Assembly (NCBI GenBank): GCA_023634235.1
Contig: JAMKCF010000159.1
Coordinates: 1-64,000 of the forward strand
DNA: 64,000 nt
Direction of reading: 5' to 3'
From: Pisaster brevispinus
Lineage: Eukaryota; Echinodermata; Asteroidea; Forcipulatida; Asteriidae
Position numbers and translations under genes: made by a program. Positions 44,054-58,600 of this stretch are shown here, piece after piece; the first letter of the stretch is position 1; each line of letters starts with the position of its first letter. The notes beneath the pieces were generated by a model. That model ran no database searches. It saw only the letters and a list, made by a program, of their open reading frames with translations, and was not told where the DNA came from.

Positions 44054-47000
44054 TAGTTATAAAGATTCTTACACCCTATTGGGATATTTCACAGCTTAAA
44101 GGGGCTGTGTCTTCATGATCAAACAGGCCTGTGGCTGTGCAAGGAAATGAAAACTCTCACCTCACCTCTTTCTCTCAGTTGCTGCATGGAGAGCGCGCGC
44201 ACACACATGCAGTAACTGTGTGAGAGTTTATAATTCCATATACAGCCACAAGGCTTCTTTGATCATGACGACACTCGAGTTCCGAGTGACAGACATTTCT
44301 ACAAGAATTAAACACAAACAAAAAAGAAATGAATCTTCCCAGTAAGGAAAAATTGCTCAAGAAACTTTATCAAAATGTCATGTCTTTAAACATGAAATTG
44401 CCCAATAACGAAACCATCACCAATTAGTATCATCAGTCAATAAATCAATCAACTAACCAATCAATCAACAATTTAGGAAAAAAGTAAATGAAATTTAAAC
44501 AAGATGACTTTCATCATACAAGTGATGAAACATAGAAAGTGTAAAAGTATATGTGTGCTTTTTTTTAAACACTTTAAATCATAGTAATACCTTCATATTG
44601 TAATACTCTAAATTTGACGCTTCATCTTTCTAAGACTTACTTTTATACCTCAAGTTTTCAATTGTTTTATATATAAGAATAACTTGAAATTTGTTTTTTA
44701 TAATACTAACAAGGTTGCATGGTGATGAATGATTTTAAGTGAGAGCAGATCTTTAATTTAGTTCCTGTGGGTACAACTATATGAAAAACTCTGATTTATT
44801 CTCAAGCGTGCTCTGGTCATCTTCAGGAGACCCCAACTCAGTTTCCTGAAGACAAATAGAGCAAGCTAGTTGGACTGTTGAGAACAAACTGAATGGCTCC
44901 TCTCAGAGCCAACAACACTTCCAAAAAGAGTTTTTCACAGGCTTGTTTGGTTGCTTTTTTTGCTGAACATCATCAATCACACATTTTTATAAACTATCCA
45001 TCGGTGTGCCAAAATTCAAATTCAATGTTTTCCTCCTTTAAGTTCTTGAATTTTTTGGAAGGGTAAATGTTTGGTGATTTTGCGCGTTAATCCCTTCACC
45101 AGTTACGGAAGTAGTAATAAACTACAGCATTTTCATTGCAATTGCAACCTTTTTTAGTACAAAAAAAAGGGAAGAAAAACCTTTGCACCTACAGGGACAA
45201 ACCTGGCAAGAGAAAATCATTACACAATAATTCTAATAAATCCAGTCAATATTTCAGTAATTATATCATTGGAAAAACATAACACATAAATAAATGCTTT
45301 TTTTTCAACATCCAATTTTTTCCGCCCCATAAAAAACACAAGCAGGTCTTTCTGTAAATCAACTTGGCCCACAATGTGGAAGGATAAAACATGTACATGA
45401 TCAATTACTGGTATTAAATTGTGAGATTATGGTTGCATATCAATTAGAAAACAATTTGGTGAGAGTCCCCACCCCCCCCACCCAACAAACAAAATGGCTT
45501 AGACAAAAGGTACTGATTTTAATGTATTTATAATATCTGATATCTTAAAGGAAAAGGGGAAGCAAAATCAGAAGAAGTAAACAAGTTTGACTTAAGATCT
45601 GTGCCACTAATCTTACATGCGCACCACAAAAGGGTCTTCCATCGACAAAGTATCATAAAATTCTATTACAAAAGATGTCAGAGAGCAACTCAGATTCTGC
45701 TGTTGTATTGCTCTGGACTGACAGAAATTTGACCCATTCAGTCCGGCAACCACAAAATGCTATTTTTAACATTCATAAACCAAAATGTGTTGTTTTATAT
45801 AAACCAGCTTTAGTTATAAAGATTCTTACACCCTATTGGGATATTTCACAGCTTAAAGGGGCTGTGTCTTCATGATCAAACAGGCCTGTAGCTGTGCAAG
45901 GAATGAAAACTCTCACCTCACCTCTTTCTCTCAGTTGCTGCATGGAGAGCGCGCGCACACACATGCAGTAACTGTGTGAGAGTTTATAATTCCATATACA
46001 GCCACAAGGCTTCTTTGATCATGACGACACTCGAGTTCCGAGTGACAGACATTTCTACAAGAATTAAACACAAACAAAAAAGAAATGAATCTTCCCAGTA
46101 GGGAAAAAATGCTCAAGAAACTTTATCAAAATGTCATGTCTTTAAACATGAAATTGCCCAATAAAGAAACCATCACCAATTAGTATCATCAGTCAATAAA
46201 TCAATCAATTAACCAATCAATCAACAATTTAGGAAAAAAAGTAAATGAAATTTAAACAAGATGACTTTCATCATACAAGTGATGAAACATAGAAAGTGTA
46301 AAAGTATATGTGTGCTTTTTTTTAAACACTTTAAATCATAGTAATACCTTCATATTGTAATACTCTAAATTTGACGCTTCATCTTTCTAAGACTTACTTT
46401 TATACCTCAAGTTTTCAATTGTTTTATATATAAGAATAACTTGAAATTTGTTTTTTATAATACTAACAAGGTTGCATGGTGATGAATGATTTTAAGTGAG
46501 AGCAGATCTTTAATTTAGTTCCTGTGGGTACAACTATATGAAAAACTCTGATTTATTCTCAAGCGTGCTCTGGTCATCTTCAGGAGACCCCAACTCAGTT
46601 TCCTGAAGACAAATAGAGCAAGCTAGTTGGACTGTTGAGAACAAACTGAATGGCTCCTCTCAGAGCCAACAACACTTCCAAAAAGAGTTTTTCACAGGCT
46701 TGTTTGGTTGCTTTTTTTGTTGAACATCATCAATCACACATTTTTATAAACTATCCATCGGTGTGCCAAAATTCAAATTCAATGTTTTCCTCCTTTAAGT
46801 TCTTGAATTTTTTGGAAGGGTAAATGTTTGGTGATTTTGCGCGTTAATCCCTTCACCAGTTACGGAAGTAGTAATAAACTACAGCATTTTCATTGCAATT
46901 GCAACCTTTTTTAGTACAAAAAAAAGGGAAGAAAAACCTTTGCACCTACAGGGACAAACCTGGCAAGAGAAAATCATTACACAATAATTCTAATAAATCC

Positions 47001-49210
47001 AGTCAATATTTCAGTAATTATATCATTGGAAAAACATAACACATAAATACATGCTTTTTTTTCAACATCCAATTTTTTCCGCCCCATAAAAAACACAAGC
47101 AGGTCTTTCTGTAAATCAACTTGGCCCACAATGTGGAAGGATAAAACATGTACATGATCAATTACTGGTATTAAATTGTGAGATTATGGTTGCATATCAA
47201 TTAGAAAACAATTTGGTGAGAGTCCCCCCCCCCCCACCCAACAAACAAAATGGCTTAGACAAAAGGTACTGATTTTAATGTATTTATAATATCTGATATC
47301 TTAAAGGAAAAGGGGAAGCAAAATCAGAAGAAGTAAACAAGTTTGACTTAAGATCTGTGCCACTAATCTTACATGCGCACCACAAAAGGGTCTTCCATCG
47401 ACAAAGTATCATAAAATTCTATTACAAAAGATGTCAGAGAGCAACTCAGATTCTGCTGTTGTATTGCTCTGGACTGACAGAAATTTGACCCATTCAGTCC
47501 GGCAACCACAAAATGCTATTTTTAACATTCATAAACCAAAATGTGTTGTTTTATATAAACCAGCTTTAGTTATAAAGATTCTTACACCCTATTGGGATAT
47601 TTCACAGCTTAAAGGGGCTGTGTCTTCATGATCAAACAGGCCTGTAGCTGTGCAAGGAATGAAAACTCTCACCTCACCTCTTTCTCTCAGTTGCTGCATG
47701 GAGAGCGCGCGCACACACATGCAGTAACTGTGTGAGAGTTTATAATTCCATATACAGCCACAAGGCTTCTTTGATCATGACGACACTCGAGTTCCGAGTG
47801 ACAGACATTTCTACAAGAATTAAACACAAACAAAAAAGAAATGAATCTTCCCAGTAGGGAAAAAATGCTCAAGAAACTTTATCAAAATGTCATGTCTTTA
47901 AACATGAAATTGCCCAATAAAGAAACCATCACCAATTAGTATCATCAGTCAATAAATCAATCAATTAACCAATCAATCAACAATTTAGGAAAAAAAGTAA
48001 ATGAAATTTAAACAAGATGACTTTCATCTTACAAGTGATGAAACATAGAAAGTGTAAAAGTATATGTGTGGTTTTTTTTAAACACTTTAAATCATAGTAA
48101 TACCTTCATATTGTAATACTCTAAATTTGACGCTTCATCTTTCTAAGACTTACTTTTATACCTCAAGTTTTCAATTGTTTTATATATAAGAATAACTTGA
48201 AATTTGTTTTTTATAATACTAACAAGGTTGCATGGTGATGAATGATTTTAAGTGAGAGCAGATCTTTAATTTAGTTCCTGTGGGTACAACTATATGAAAA
48301 ACTCTGATTTATTCTCAAGCGTGCTCTGGTCATCTTCAGGAGACCCCAACTCAGTTTCCTGAAGACAAATAGAGCAAGCTAGTTGGACTGTTGAGAACAA
48401 ACTGAATGGCTCCTCTCAGAGCCAACAACAGTTCCAAAAAGAGTTTTTCACAGGCTTGTTTGGTTGCTTTTTTGTTGAACATCATCAATCACACATTTTT
48501 ATAAACTATCCATCGGTGTGCCAAAATTCAAATTCAATGTTTTCCTCCTTTAAGTTCTTGAATTTTTTGGAAGAGTAAATGTTTGGTGATTTTGCGCGTT
48601 AATCCCTTCACCAGTTACGGAAGTAGTAATAAACTACAACATTTTCATTGCAATTGCAACCTTTTTTAGTACAAAAAAAGAGAGAAGAAAAACCTTTGCA
48701 CCTACAGGGACAAACCTGGCAAGAGAAAATCATTACAAAATAATTCTAATAAATCCAGTCAATATTTCAGTAATTATATCATTGGAAAAACATAACACAT
48801 AAATAAATGCTTTTTTTTCAACATCCAATTTTTTCCGCCCCATAAAAAACACAAGCAGGTCTTTCTGGAAATCAACTTGGCCCACAATGTGGAAGGATAA
48901 AACATGTACATGATCAATTACTGGTATTAAATTGTGAGATTATGGTTGCATATCAATTAGAAAACAATTTGGTGAGAGTCCCCCCCCACCCAACAAACAA
49001 AATGGCTTAGACAAAAGGTACTGATTTTAATGTATTTATAATATCTGATATCTTAAAGGAAAAGGGGAAGCAAAATCAGAAGAAGTAAACAAGTTTGACT
49101 TAAGATCTGTGCCACTAATCTTACATGCACACCACAAAAGGGTCTTCCATCGACAAAGTATCATAAAATTCTATTACAAAAGATGTCAGAGAGCAACTCA
49201 GATTCTGCTG
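44054..49210. repeat. Three tandem copies of a 1.756-kb unit
   Basis: Units start at 44054, 45811 and 47567 with TAGTTATAAAGATTCTTACA. The third stops after ...CAGATTCTGCTG at about 49210 and lacks the last 110 bp. Copies differ at few sites (homopolymers, single substitutions), so the amplification is recent. I see no coherent coding region. Short ORFs repeat in each copy and are probably not genes. Confidence 0.95.
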
Positions 49211-49498
49211 AAACTTTTCAAGAGATTTCTGAATAAGTACAACCAACAAAACCACTTTAGATTTTACTCTGACATTTTTGAGATATGACAAGTGACCTCA
49301 AACCTTACCTAAGCAACCTTTTAGTGAGAAATTGTTGGTTTCAAAACTAAGAAAAGGTTTGGAGCTAAACATGTGTGTTTCTTGCACCAATGGAGGAATT
49401 AAATAAATAAATAAAATCAACAAAATATGAGCTGCTCAATGATAACCCCCACCATGAGTTGCTACATAATTATTCCAAAAGGTGATGCACAAGTGACT

Positions 49499-49647
49499 TT
49501 ATTTGCACGGTTTGGATGATAATTTTGCCATACCATTTTTTAATCTTCTCCTACAGGCAAACTGCTCATTGAACACTTTGTTCCTTACAATCTGCCAACT
49601 GATGGTCCATTTGTTGTACTTTAAGAATGTGAGTATGTCTTTTTTCC
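49499..49647 (-). CDS. Gene 2 last exon, second half of C-terminal domain, stop
   Basis: Acceptor TTTGTTTCTTTTCAG, TAA at 49501-49499. It encodes KKDILTFLKYNKWTISWQIV then RNKVFNEQFACRRR and a basic tail. FL...W..[IV]R.KV.NE matches gene 1's last exon. The open frame continues into the intron upstream, which gives a false longer ORF. Confidence 0.75.
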
Positions 49648-52600
49648 CTGAAAAGAAACAAAGTAAACTGTGTTTATGTACTGCACGCAAAAATCAAAGT
49701 CATTTACACAAGTACTTTGTTCAGTGTCCAACTACTCTGCTGATATTAGCAAAAATGTCTATCAAGCAAGGCTTTGGAACCCATCTTTGAGAGATGAACA
49801 CCACCAATACTATGAGGCAACAAGATATTTATGCAAATGATGGTGTGAGAGGATGTGAAACAAAACATGAAAGCCCGTCTGGAGAAATAATTTGTTTGGC
49901 AACAGAACTAATAAGCCTAAACAAAACAAAAGCCATACATTGAAATAGCTTTGGTGTTCCCCTGATTGCTTTTCTACAGCTTGTGTGTCAAAAGTTGGCA
50001 GAAAGATGAGATAGTCATCTTGATTAAGTCACAAAAAGATCAAGACAAAAAATTGACTTCACCCACTGGCCCAGGGCATCTGTATCATCCCCCTAAAAAT
50101 GGATGGGTTCTCTCGCTGGAAGGAATGCACAGTTGAAAGGTGATTTGTTTGCCTTGGGTATGAGTAACAACAACGTGTCTATCTTGTCCTCCATTTTAGG
50201 AGTACAAATTTACACAAAGGAGTTGACTTTCAAAAGAACAGAAATGGCAGATGTGCATTGTGCGGAGGGGTGCTCCACATCCTGCAAGGGGTCAATACTA
50301 AAGAAATTTCATCTTGAGCAAACACATTGGCAATTGTAATCCATCAGATGCATGAAGCAGACATACCAACATCGAAGCATCATGCAATGATAGAGTTAAA
50401 ACTAGAGATAAAGGCATCTTGGAATAACACTGTTTAAACACAATTTTATAAAATCGAGCAGTAAAATCTGAATTTCTTTAAATTATGTCCATGGCATTAA
50501 TGATTAAGTTATTGATGACTCTTTTTTAGGCCAAGGCTTTAAATTAACTAGATGTATTTTACTTGTACTTACGAGGTAAGCCTTCACCCTGAACCCACTT
50601 TTTGAAATGAGTGACCACTATTGCAGTATCACTTCTGGACCATACGGTTCGCCCTTTATCCTTTTGAGAAGGACCTTGAAAAAACAAATCACACAAATAG
50701 AAAGAAGAATTAATAACATGACATTACCCTGGAAAAGGGAAGTCAGAAGGGAAAACAAAATATTCTGAAGCATCCTTTTGGGGTTTGAAACCACTGTGAA
50801 TGGGAATTTGAACATGCAGTCAGTAGATGAAATGCCCACTGACATCTATTTAAAAATACTTGACATGGTAATCATTAGTAGCTTTTTTCAACTCATGGCT
50901 TAAGTTACAAGATTGAAAAAAATTATACATGTATACAGACATCATACAAGTAGAAACTTGGTATAGATCTTTAAAATTACACAACAGAATGTTGACCAAA
51001 ATTGGAACATTAATAGCTTACATTAATTAATTAATCTGCTAATGTTGAGAGTATTCAATCAACTTATGCAGAATATGTGCACAAAGAGTCATTTTGTTGA
51101 TGAAATTTCAAGTGTCATTTACATGTATACTATAATGTATAATCTACTTTCTTTTAAGGACCATTTATACTGTAAAATGTATTTAAACTTTATTTTCTGA
51201 AACTAAACACATCTAACCTTATGACCACGTTAAGTGCAAACAAATATTTCAAACTCAATTGATTTTATTATGCTTTGAACATTATGATTGAAACTACTCC
51301 CAAGGTGATCCCAGCGCACTATTTTGAAACAATAATAGAACTGTTCCTGGATCACTTTATGATGAAGTTGTAACTTTAACCACAGCATGAGTAAAAAGAA
51401 GTCAATATTTATTTTATAACACTCTGTATGATAAACTGAATCAGACGTCCAGGTACAGTGAAGCTGCTGTTGCTACGGGTATTGTGTTTATATTAACCTA
51501 ATAGTGAAGTCTGCACTTGAAGGAAAGAAGGAAGGAAGGAATGTGGTGTGTGCTGATCATGACCTACTGCACTGTGTTTTTGCTCTGTACGTTGATTCTA
51601 GAATTTGGTCCATGGTTGCAAAATTTGTCTTTTGTTCCCACAATGCTTGGTTTAATTTAACGCCCTCAATGTTTGTTTCATGTTTTAACGTAGCTTTTTT
51701 ACAAGCTTAGTTAAGGTGTTGGTTTTTATGTTTTTTAAGGTATGTTGGCTTGATTGTTTGTGTTTTCTATTTTTTTTTTTTTTTTTTTGTTAATATCATT
51801 TTGACTTTGTTTAATGTTTCTTATCACAGAGAATTATTTATTTATTTATGGTTGCACATTAATTTTGTCCTATGTTAAATGTGCATTTGTTAATTAAAAT
51901 TTTTGTAGTGTAATTTTGTTTAATACTTAATTTTTGTATTCAGATTTTGTCCAGTTTAACTAAGTTTTCAGATTTGCCTTTAGTTTAAATTTACATTATT
52001 TTTTGTTTTTTGGTTTTGTTTCTTTCTTTGTTTTGTTTTTATTAAAAACCATGAAAATAAACTTTATTTTGAATGGTCAAGCTTTTTTATTTGAATTGAA
52101 CATACAAAATGATTTACACATTCAAAAGTACCCAAGTGTGTTCCAGCATATGGGTCAAATTACTGAAAAAGCCTCACATCAAGTTTATTATTATAAATGA
52201 TGAAGTGTTTATAGTTATGATGATGATCATGCAGTTTACCTAAATTGTCATCCACCTAAGAATTCTCAGTCTCTGCATCATTTCATTTTGTATAATTATC
52301 ACCCTACCCCAGACATGGCCAATATTGTTCAACTTTTGACATATAATGTTCTTATCAAAGTGTCTGAAAAAATATTAGTGGCTGCTATGGGCTTCTCTGT
52401 TGATGCCCTTTCCAGCTACTGTGGTCTCTAAAGGGTTAAGAATCAAGAATGCAAGGGATTATGGATTTTGAATAATTTCACACAAGTAGAATATCTGTGG
52501 ATTTTTTCTGTAGGACTCAGTAAAGCACACAGTTGTACAGTGCTTATTAGAAAAATCAGTGTATGGTACAACAAAAATTTCATCCCCATTGTGCCCACAG

Positions 52601-55600
52601 ACATGGTTACAATTATTGAATATTTTTGACAAATTTTCAGTAAAAATGTCTGGAGAATTTGAAACTGAAATCTGATCCTTGTGTTAGATTAGCCTAACAT
52701 TGGGACAAATTTGAGGTTGTCAATTTAGGACAAGAATTTACTACAACATTTTTGTTTGAGTGAGAGTAGGTCAAATCTTGAAGTCGTTTGTAGTTGCTAA
52801 TGTAGTAGTTTACACATTAAGTTGGTATCGTAGAAATGGTTCAGAATTTAAGGTAAATCGTTTATCCTTAAAAACATGATGAACTCCATTTCCGAATTTC
52901 CTAAATAATAAAACAGCCTCTTGGGCTTGCCTTTAGAGAAATGTTTACCTCCTTTGTTTTGTAACAATTAGTAACAATGATAATACATTCAAGTGACCAT
53001 TGGTGAGCACACTCCCATACAAAAGCAAAGTGTTACATTCTATTCAATATAACAAATGTCAGCCCCAGACACTATCCAGAGAGAATGATTAACATTCCTT
53101 TTTGTTGGTCAAATGTGTCTTGTATTTATCCCCTACTATTTGTTATATATTTTGCTTTGCATGCAGAAAACACATCACCTTCACTCAAGGGATGTGTCCC
53201 ACACTGAGATTTTGTGACTATCAAGACTGACTGGGTCGTGTTGTATTTTTAATTCTGGAAAGTGTTGATGTCTGCTCCTCTTTTACAAGTACACACAGAA
53301 AATGGAGACCTGGCACCGATGATTGATTACCCTACACCACTGTTCCGATCCTCATTTTGGTCTTACCCATTTAGGATAATAAACAGAGATGCACAACCCT
53401 AAAGTACTCCACAAGAATTTACTTTACCTTTGTCCTTTGGTTGTTGGGTGCCCAATGGCTGCCTGCAATGCCTTGTATTTGGTCGCTGGTGGGTGCCTTC
53501 TAGATGTCGGGTTTCCTCTGCCTGTTTGAAGTTCTTTAGCTGCCGGGTGTGTGAGCGCTGCTTCTCTGTGTCCCTGTAGCGGTGGGTTTCTTCTGGATGG
53601 TGGTTTGTATCCTGCGGTTGCTCTGTACCCAAATAACCACGGAAAATCACACTTATAATAAGTGTAGTTTGTATTACCATTGTAATTGAAGAGGGAGGGG
53701 GGTGTCTATCAGTAGTCTATGAACTTGTTTTTAGATACATATTTTTTGATATATTCATGATACAATTCAGGCAAATTAAATTTTGTTTACATGCACAATT
53801 TGGATTTCTTTCATGATCTTAACATTAATGCACCCCACCCCCCAATGTACCCAACTGACTTAGTCCAGAAGAGGAGACCATAGAGGGGATCGAGCACTAA
53901 CATGTAGTGAGGTTCATTCAAGCAGCGTGTGAGCAATAATACAAAGTACATTTTCCAATGGTGGGATTGCACTGAGAAACGATAATTCAAGAGGATCAAT
54001 GCAATGAGTAGAAATTGCAAGCTTTAAAACAGGTGGAATTTGATTTGTACATTTTAAATGATTTACACAGTCAAAAGTACCCAAGTGTGTTCCAGCATAT
54101 GGGTCAAATTACTGAAAAAGCCTCACATCAAGTTTATTATTATAAATGATGAAGTGTTTATAGTTATGATGATGATCATGCAGTTTACCTAAATTGTCAT
54201 CCACCTCAGAATTCTCAGTCTCTGCATCGTCCATGCTGATATCGTTGTCCGTATCATCTGATTAAACGAATACAAATAATTCAAACTTTGTACAATGTAT
54301 GAGAAACAAGCGAAAATATTCAATTTGACAAGAGTAACACATACCAAGTTATTTTATGAATCTATTTTTGGATACATATACATTGTTTTTCCTCTTAGTC
54401 ATATAGTAACAAAATTTGTAAATAACTGTCATTTTATTTTATGTACTTGTAGCAACTCTTGGAAATTAAATCTCTTCAATGTACTCATCCACAAAGCAAT
54501 TTTACTCAAAGAATTTCAGTAAAATATTGCTGGTTCTGTCTGAATAAGTTCACAAAATTAACATTTCCAAAATTACCCACAAATTTTATCCTGAGGCCTA
54601 CACAATATCAAACATATGGCAGTATGAAAAGTGGAAACAACACAATGAAATGATTAACAAAGCATGTTTTAGCAGAAAATAACACACATGTACATGTACC
54701 TTGATTAATACTTGAGTTGCTTGTATCATCTGGCACATATGACTCAACGTATGATTCTTCTGACCCTAGTAAAGTGATAAGCAGTTACAGCAGGTTTGAA
54801 AAAAAAGCATTGCAGACATATTCACATTGATTTAGAAATGTACACTTGTGTTAACTCTTTAGAGACCATTCAATTCTGTAAAATCATCAGCATATGCCCA
54901 AATACATCTTTACTACTATTGTTGACATTGTAAGTCAAGTTTCTTTCAGGAAAAATATCGAGATAAATACATACTTCAAAACTGTGTTTTTGTTCTTATT
55001 AGATTGTAATATAAGTTATGGGTATACAGTAAATTTGAAGTTGTCAATTAAGGACACAACTTCAACTACATACAAGGACATGTACAACCTTTTTCTTTGA
55101 CAAGTTTGAGGTCACCTTCGCAGCTGTTTAAGGCAGCTATCATTTTTCGTTAAAAGAAACATATTATGCTCTCTAAAAAAAGTCAAGAAATATCAATAAA
55201 TACTTTGGAGAGTTTTATGTACTCTGATTGGTCGAAGCGAGAAGCCAATACGGCATGGTCCAGTGGTATGCTCTATGATGCACTTTTAGGGCTTGTTGTG
55301 GTCTGTTTTGAGCAAACATTTGTACTTCCTAAATGGTTTTGAAATTAACGTTGTTTTCATGTGTTTGAGACTGCATGAAATGAATGCTTCTACATCTACA
55401 TTAGTGTAAAAATAAACTGCAAACTGAAGTTACATGTATACACAAACATGTAGACTAGTAAGGCACATTCTTTGCTTTTAACTTTGGTTTTAAATGCCCT
55501 ACTCTGCAATCTGGTGCACAAGTGCACAAGTGCACAAGCCAATGGATTTTTTAAGGGCTGGACTGCATGTTGGTTTCTACTGGGTGCTTGACTCCACTGC

Positions 55601-58600
55601 AAATTAGACTTGTTACTTGTTTTGTTTTTTTAACTTGGATTTATGAAAACATCAAAAAGATGAAAAGCTGCCCAAATCTATCGCGACCGCGATCTACATT
55701 CTACCCCCCTACTTTCTCACCGAATTTACATGATTCACACGGGTAAACTTTTTGAGCAAAAGAAAAAAAACAGAATTCTGGGGAAAAAAACACAGAAATC
55801 ACATCCCTAAAAAAAAAGTTATTAAATGTGACCTAACCTTATTAAGTCAAAAGAGGTCGCTATCAGATAATTGCGAGAAGTTCGCAAATTTCACGGCCCA
55901 AATTAACCATGCAACATGTTGTTATGTCGCATATTTGGCTCACGCAAGTATGAAAATTGCGCAAGTATACTCATCAACGCTCAACACATATATACAAATT
56001 CAATCAGAGTCGTCGCGAGGTGAGCAGAGCTAGTTGAATTGGTTAAACTAGTTGTTCAAACACGCTGAGGACTTGTTCTTGATATTTTTACCTTGACATC
56101 TACTGGTAAAATGATCAAGAACCAGGCCTCAGCATGTTTAAACAACTAGTTTAAAAACTCTTCCTGCACTTAGTTCACACATGTACATGTACTTTAAATG
56201 ATTTTACTTTACCTTTGTCCATTTGATGCAGCCGGTGACCAATTTTTGTTACCTCTTGCTCTGCGAGAGGAGCCTGGTAAATATTTGAATTAACCAAGCT
56301 AGAGTGTCCCATATGCTTGTAAAACAAGCGCCGTTCACCCTTTGGTACATCCATTGAGGCATACATTGTGCTGGCCCGATGGCGCATTCTTGTTGCTGTC
56401 AACCTGTCTGGGGCCTTGAGACTTCCCAATAAGGAGCACACATGTTTAATGGCATGCCAGCCATTTATGTGTACGTCACTCATTTGTGTACATGGGAATA
56501 CATATGGATTGTCTTTTTTGACATTGGCCATTTCTCTTGAATTCTGGTCTGTCAAAACCTTCATTGCAGCGATGCTATCTTCAGGTATTATGACAGGTAC
56601 AAGATGATCATTACCTTTACCTGACTGGAAGGTTACTTTATTTTTCTTAAAAACCCTTCTCTCAATTTCATCAAGTTTCTCTTGATATTCAGAGTTCAAC
56701 CAAGCATCATTTCTTGCATCATCCCACTCTGATATCAGTAACCTTGCAGGTTCTCCCCCTCTCCTCCCATTAAATAAGGTTAACCTGCTCGCCGTTAAAT
56801 CACGGAGTCTAACATACTCTTGAGATACCAAAATATCACCTTTTGTCAATTCCTGCATCTCCTTTATTGTAAAGTTCCTCAGCTTTTTTACATCACTTTC
56901 AAGTGGAAGGTTGTCTGGTTTCCTGAGCTTTGTTTGTCGATTCCTATTGAGGAAGTATGTAGCATCACCAAAAACGAAATCATGATTTAAGTTCAACACT
57001 TGAACAAATTTCTGGACATCTGATGCTTTACTGTCTTCTCCTTGAATGAGGAAGGTGCCTTGTAAAATCTTGGCCATGTTCTTGATGAGATAAAACATTG
57101 CACACTTCAATCCTGCTTTGATTCCATCATTGTGTGTACAAGCATCTGTACTCTTTGCAGTGAATTTAATGATTGCCTCATGCAATGATGAAAAATTTTC
57201 TCTGTGGATCATATCAGCAGATGATTGCGTTGAAGATTGTCTGTAGTCAGTTGCTTTGAATTCCAAGTAGAGCCCTCCGAGTCTTCGCATGTCAGCCATC
57301 ACCGACTTTTTTACTTCTACTTCTTTATCTTTTTTTCTCTTTATTTTCTCGTACAGCCTTTGACCTACCAGCACAATTGCTGAATCTGTCTGACAAGTTC
57401 GTCCAACAGCATCATCGTGGAATCTGGACAGGATTTTTTGCTTAAAGTCTTCAGAGACTGTAAACGGATACGGTTTAAGGATGCAAGTTGGCAGCGGCAT
57501 TGGAGTGATGGCAGATTCTTTGGAACAATGTATCCGGTGACTCCAAAAGTAGTGTCTGCTGAAAAAACCATTGCAGTGCTCACACATGACTATATCTTTT
57601 TCATTTTTTTGGGACCTTTGAATTATCAGCTCGCGATGATTATGACCTTTTTTCATTAACTTCTCTTTATTGTGCTTAAATATTCCCTGTAACCTGAGAT
57701 TTTTTAAGGACCTTTCTCTCTCTCTCTGTGGAAACCTCTTCAGTAGCTTGACGTCATCTTCCTCTTTGTGGCAGCTCAATATATGTCTACTGAGCCTGGA
57801 CTGAAGAATTCCACAGTATAGGCAAGGCCTCTTTGGTTTAACTCGTGTTCCTGAAAGTGCAACAAAAACCGAATTGAAAAAAAAACACCACTTTATATTG
57901 TAGTGTATCCCCCAGAATTTTCTGGAAAAAAAAGAAGAGCAATTTGAGGAGAAGTAGTTTGTTGCTAAAATAAGTGAAGTTCCCAGTGAAAGATACACTA
58001 TGAAATTTCTGAGGAGACAGGGCTCCAGTCTTTTCATCTATTGTGATGATGAGGAAGAGTCCTTTGCTGACAGACTGAATCATAGATTTAGCTCTTCCGT
58101 ATTTCACATTGAACAACAGGAACCAACAGGGATAAATACAAATTTTATAACAAAATTTGCATTCTTGACAGATTTTATGTAGGCTACATCATACCTGCCG
58201 ACAGTTCAGATTTAATAACACTAGCTCTGAGTTTTTGAGTTTTCAAAGCCACCAAAATCAGAACAATCTTTTCCAAAGAACAAAATTAGACAAAAGTAAG
58301 GAATGATTAATAATAACACTCTGTAATAATTACCCTGCACCGCAGTTCCAATCCTCATTTTGGTCTTACCCATTTAGGATAATAAACAGAGATGCACAAC
58401 CCTAGAGAAACATTAAGATAAATTTGTGTACTGTATGTAAAAGTACTCCACAAGAATTTACTTTACCTTTGTCCTTTGGTTGTAGGGTGCCCGATGTCTG
58501 CCTGCAATGCCTTGTATTTGGTCGCTGGTGGGTGCCTTCTAGATGTCGGGTTTCCTCTGCCTGTTTGAAGTTCTTTAGCTGCCGGGTGTGTGAGCGCTGC

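Noticed and set aside
44175..47872. Repeated 61- and 66-codon ORFs in the 1.756-kb units
   Set aside because: Present only because the unit is triplicated. No domain, no splice logic, and the third unit lacks one of them.
57851..58037. Upstream extension of the 620-codon minus ORF with a hydrophobic N terminus
   Set aside because: An acceptor at 57851-57852 and homology to gene 1 starting at the VKPKR residues show it is intron.
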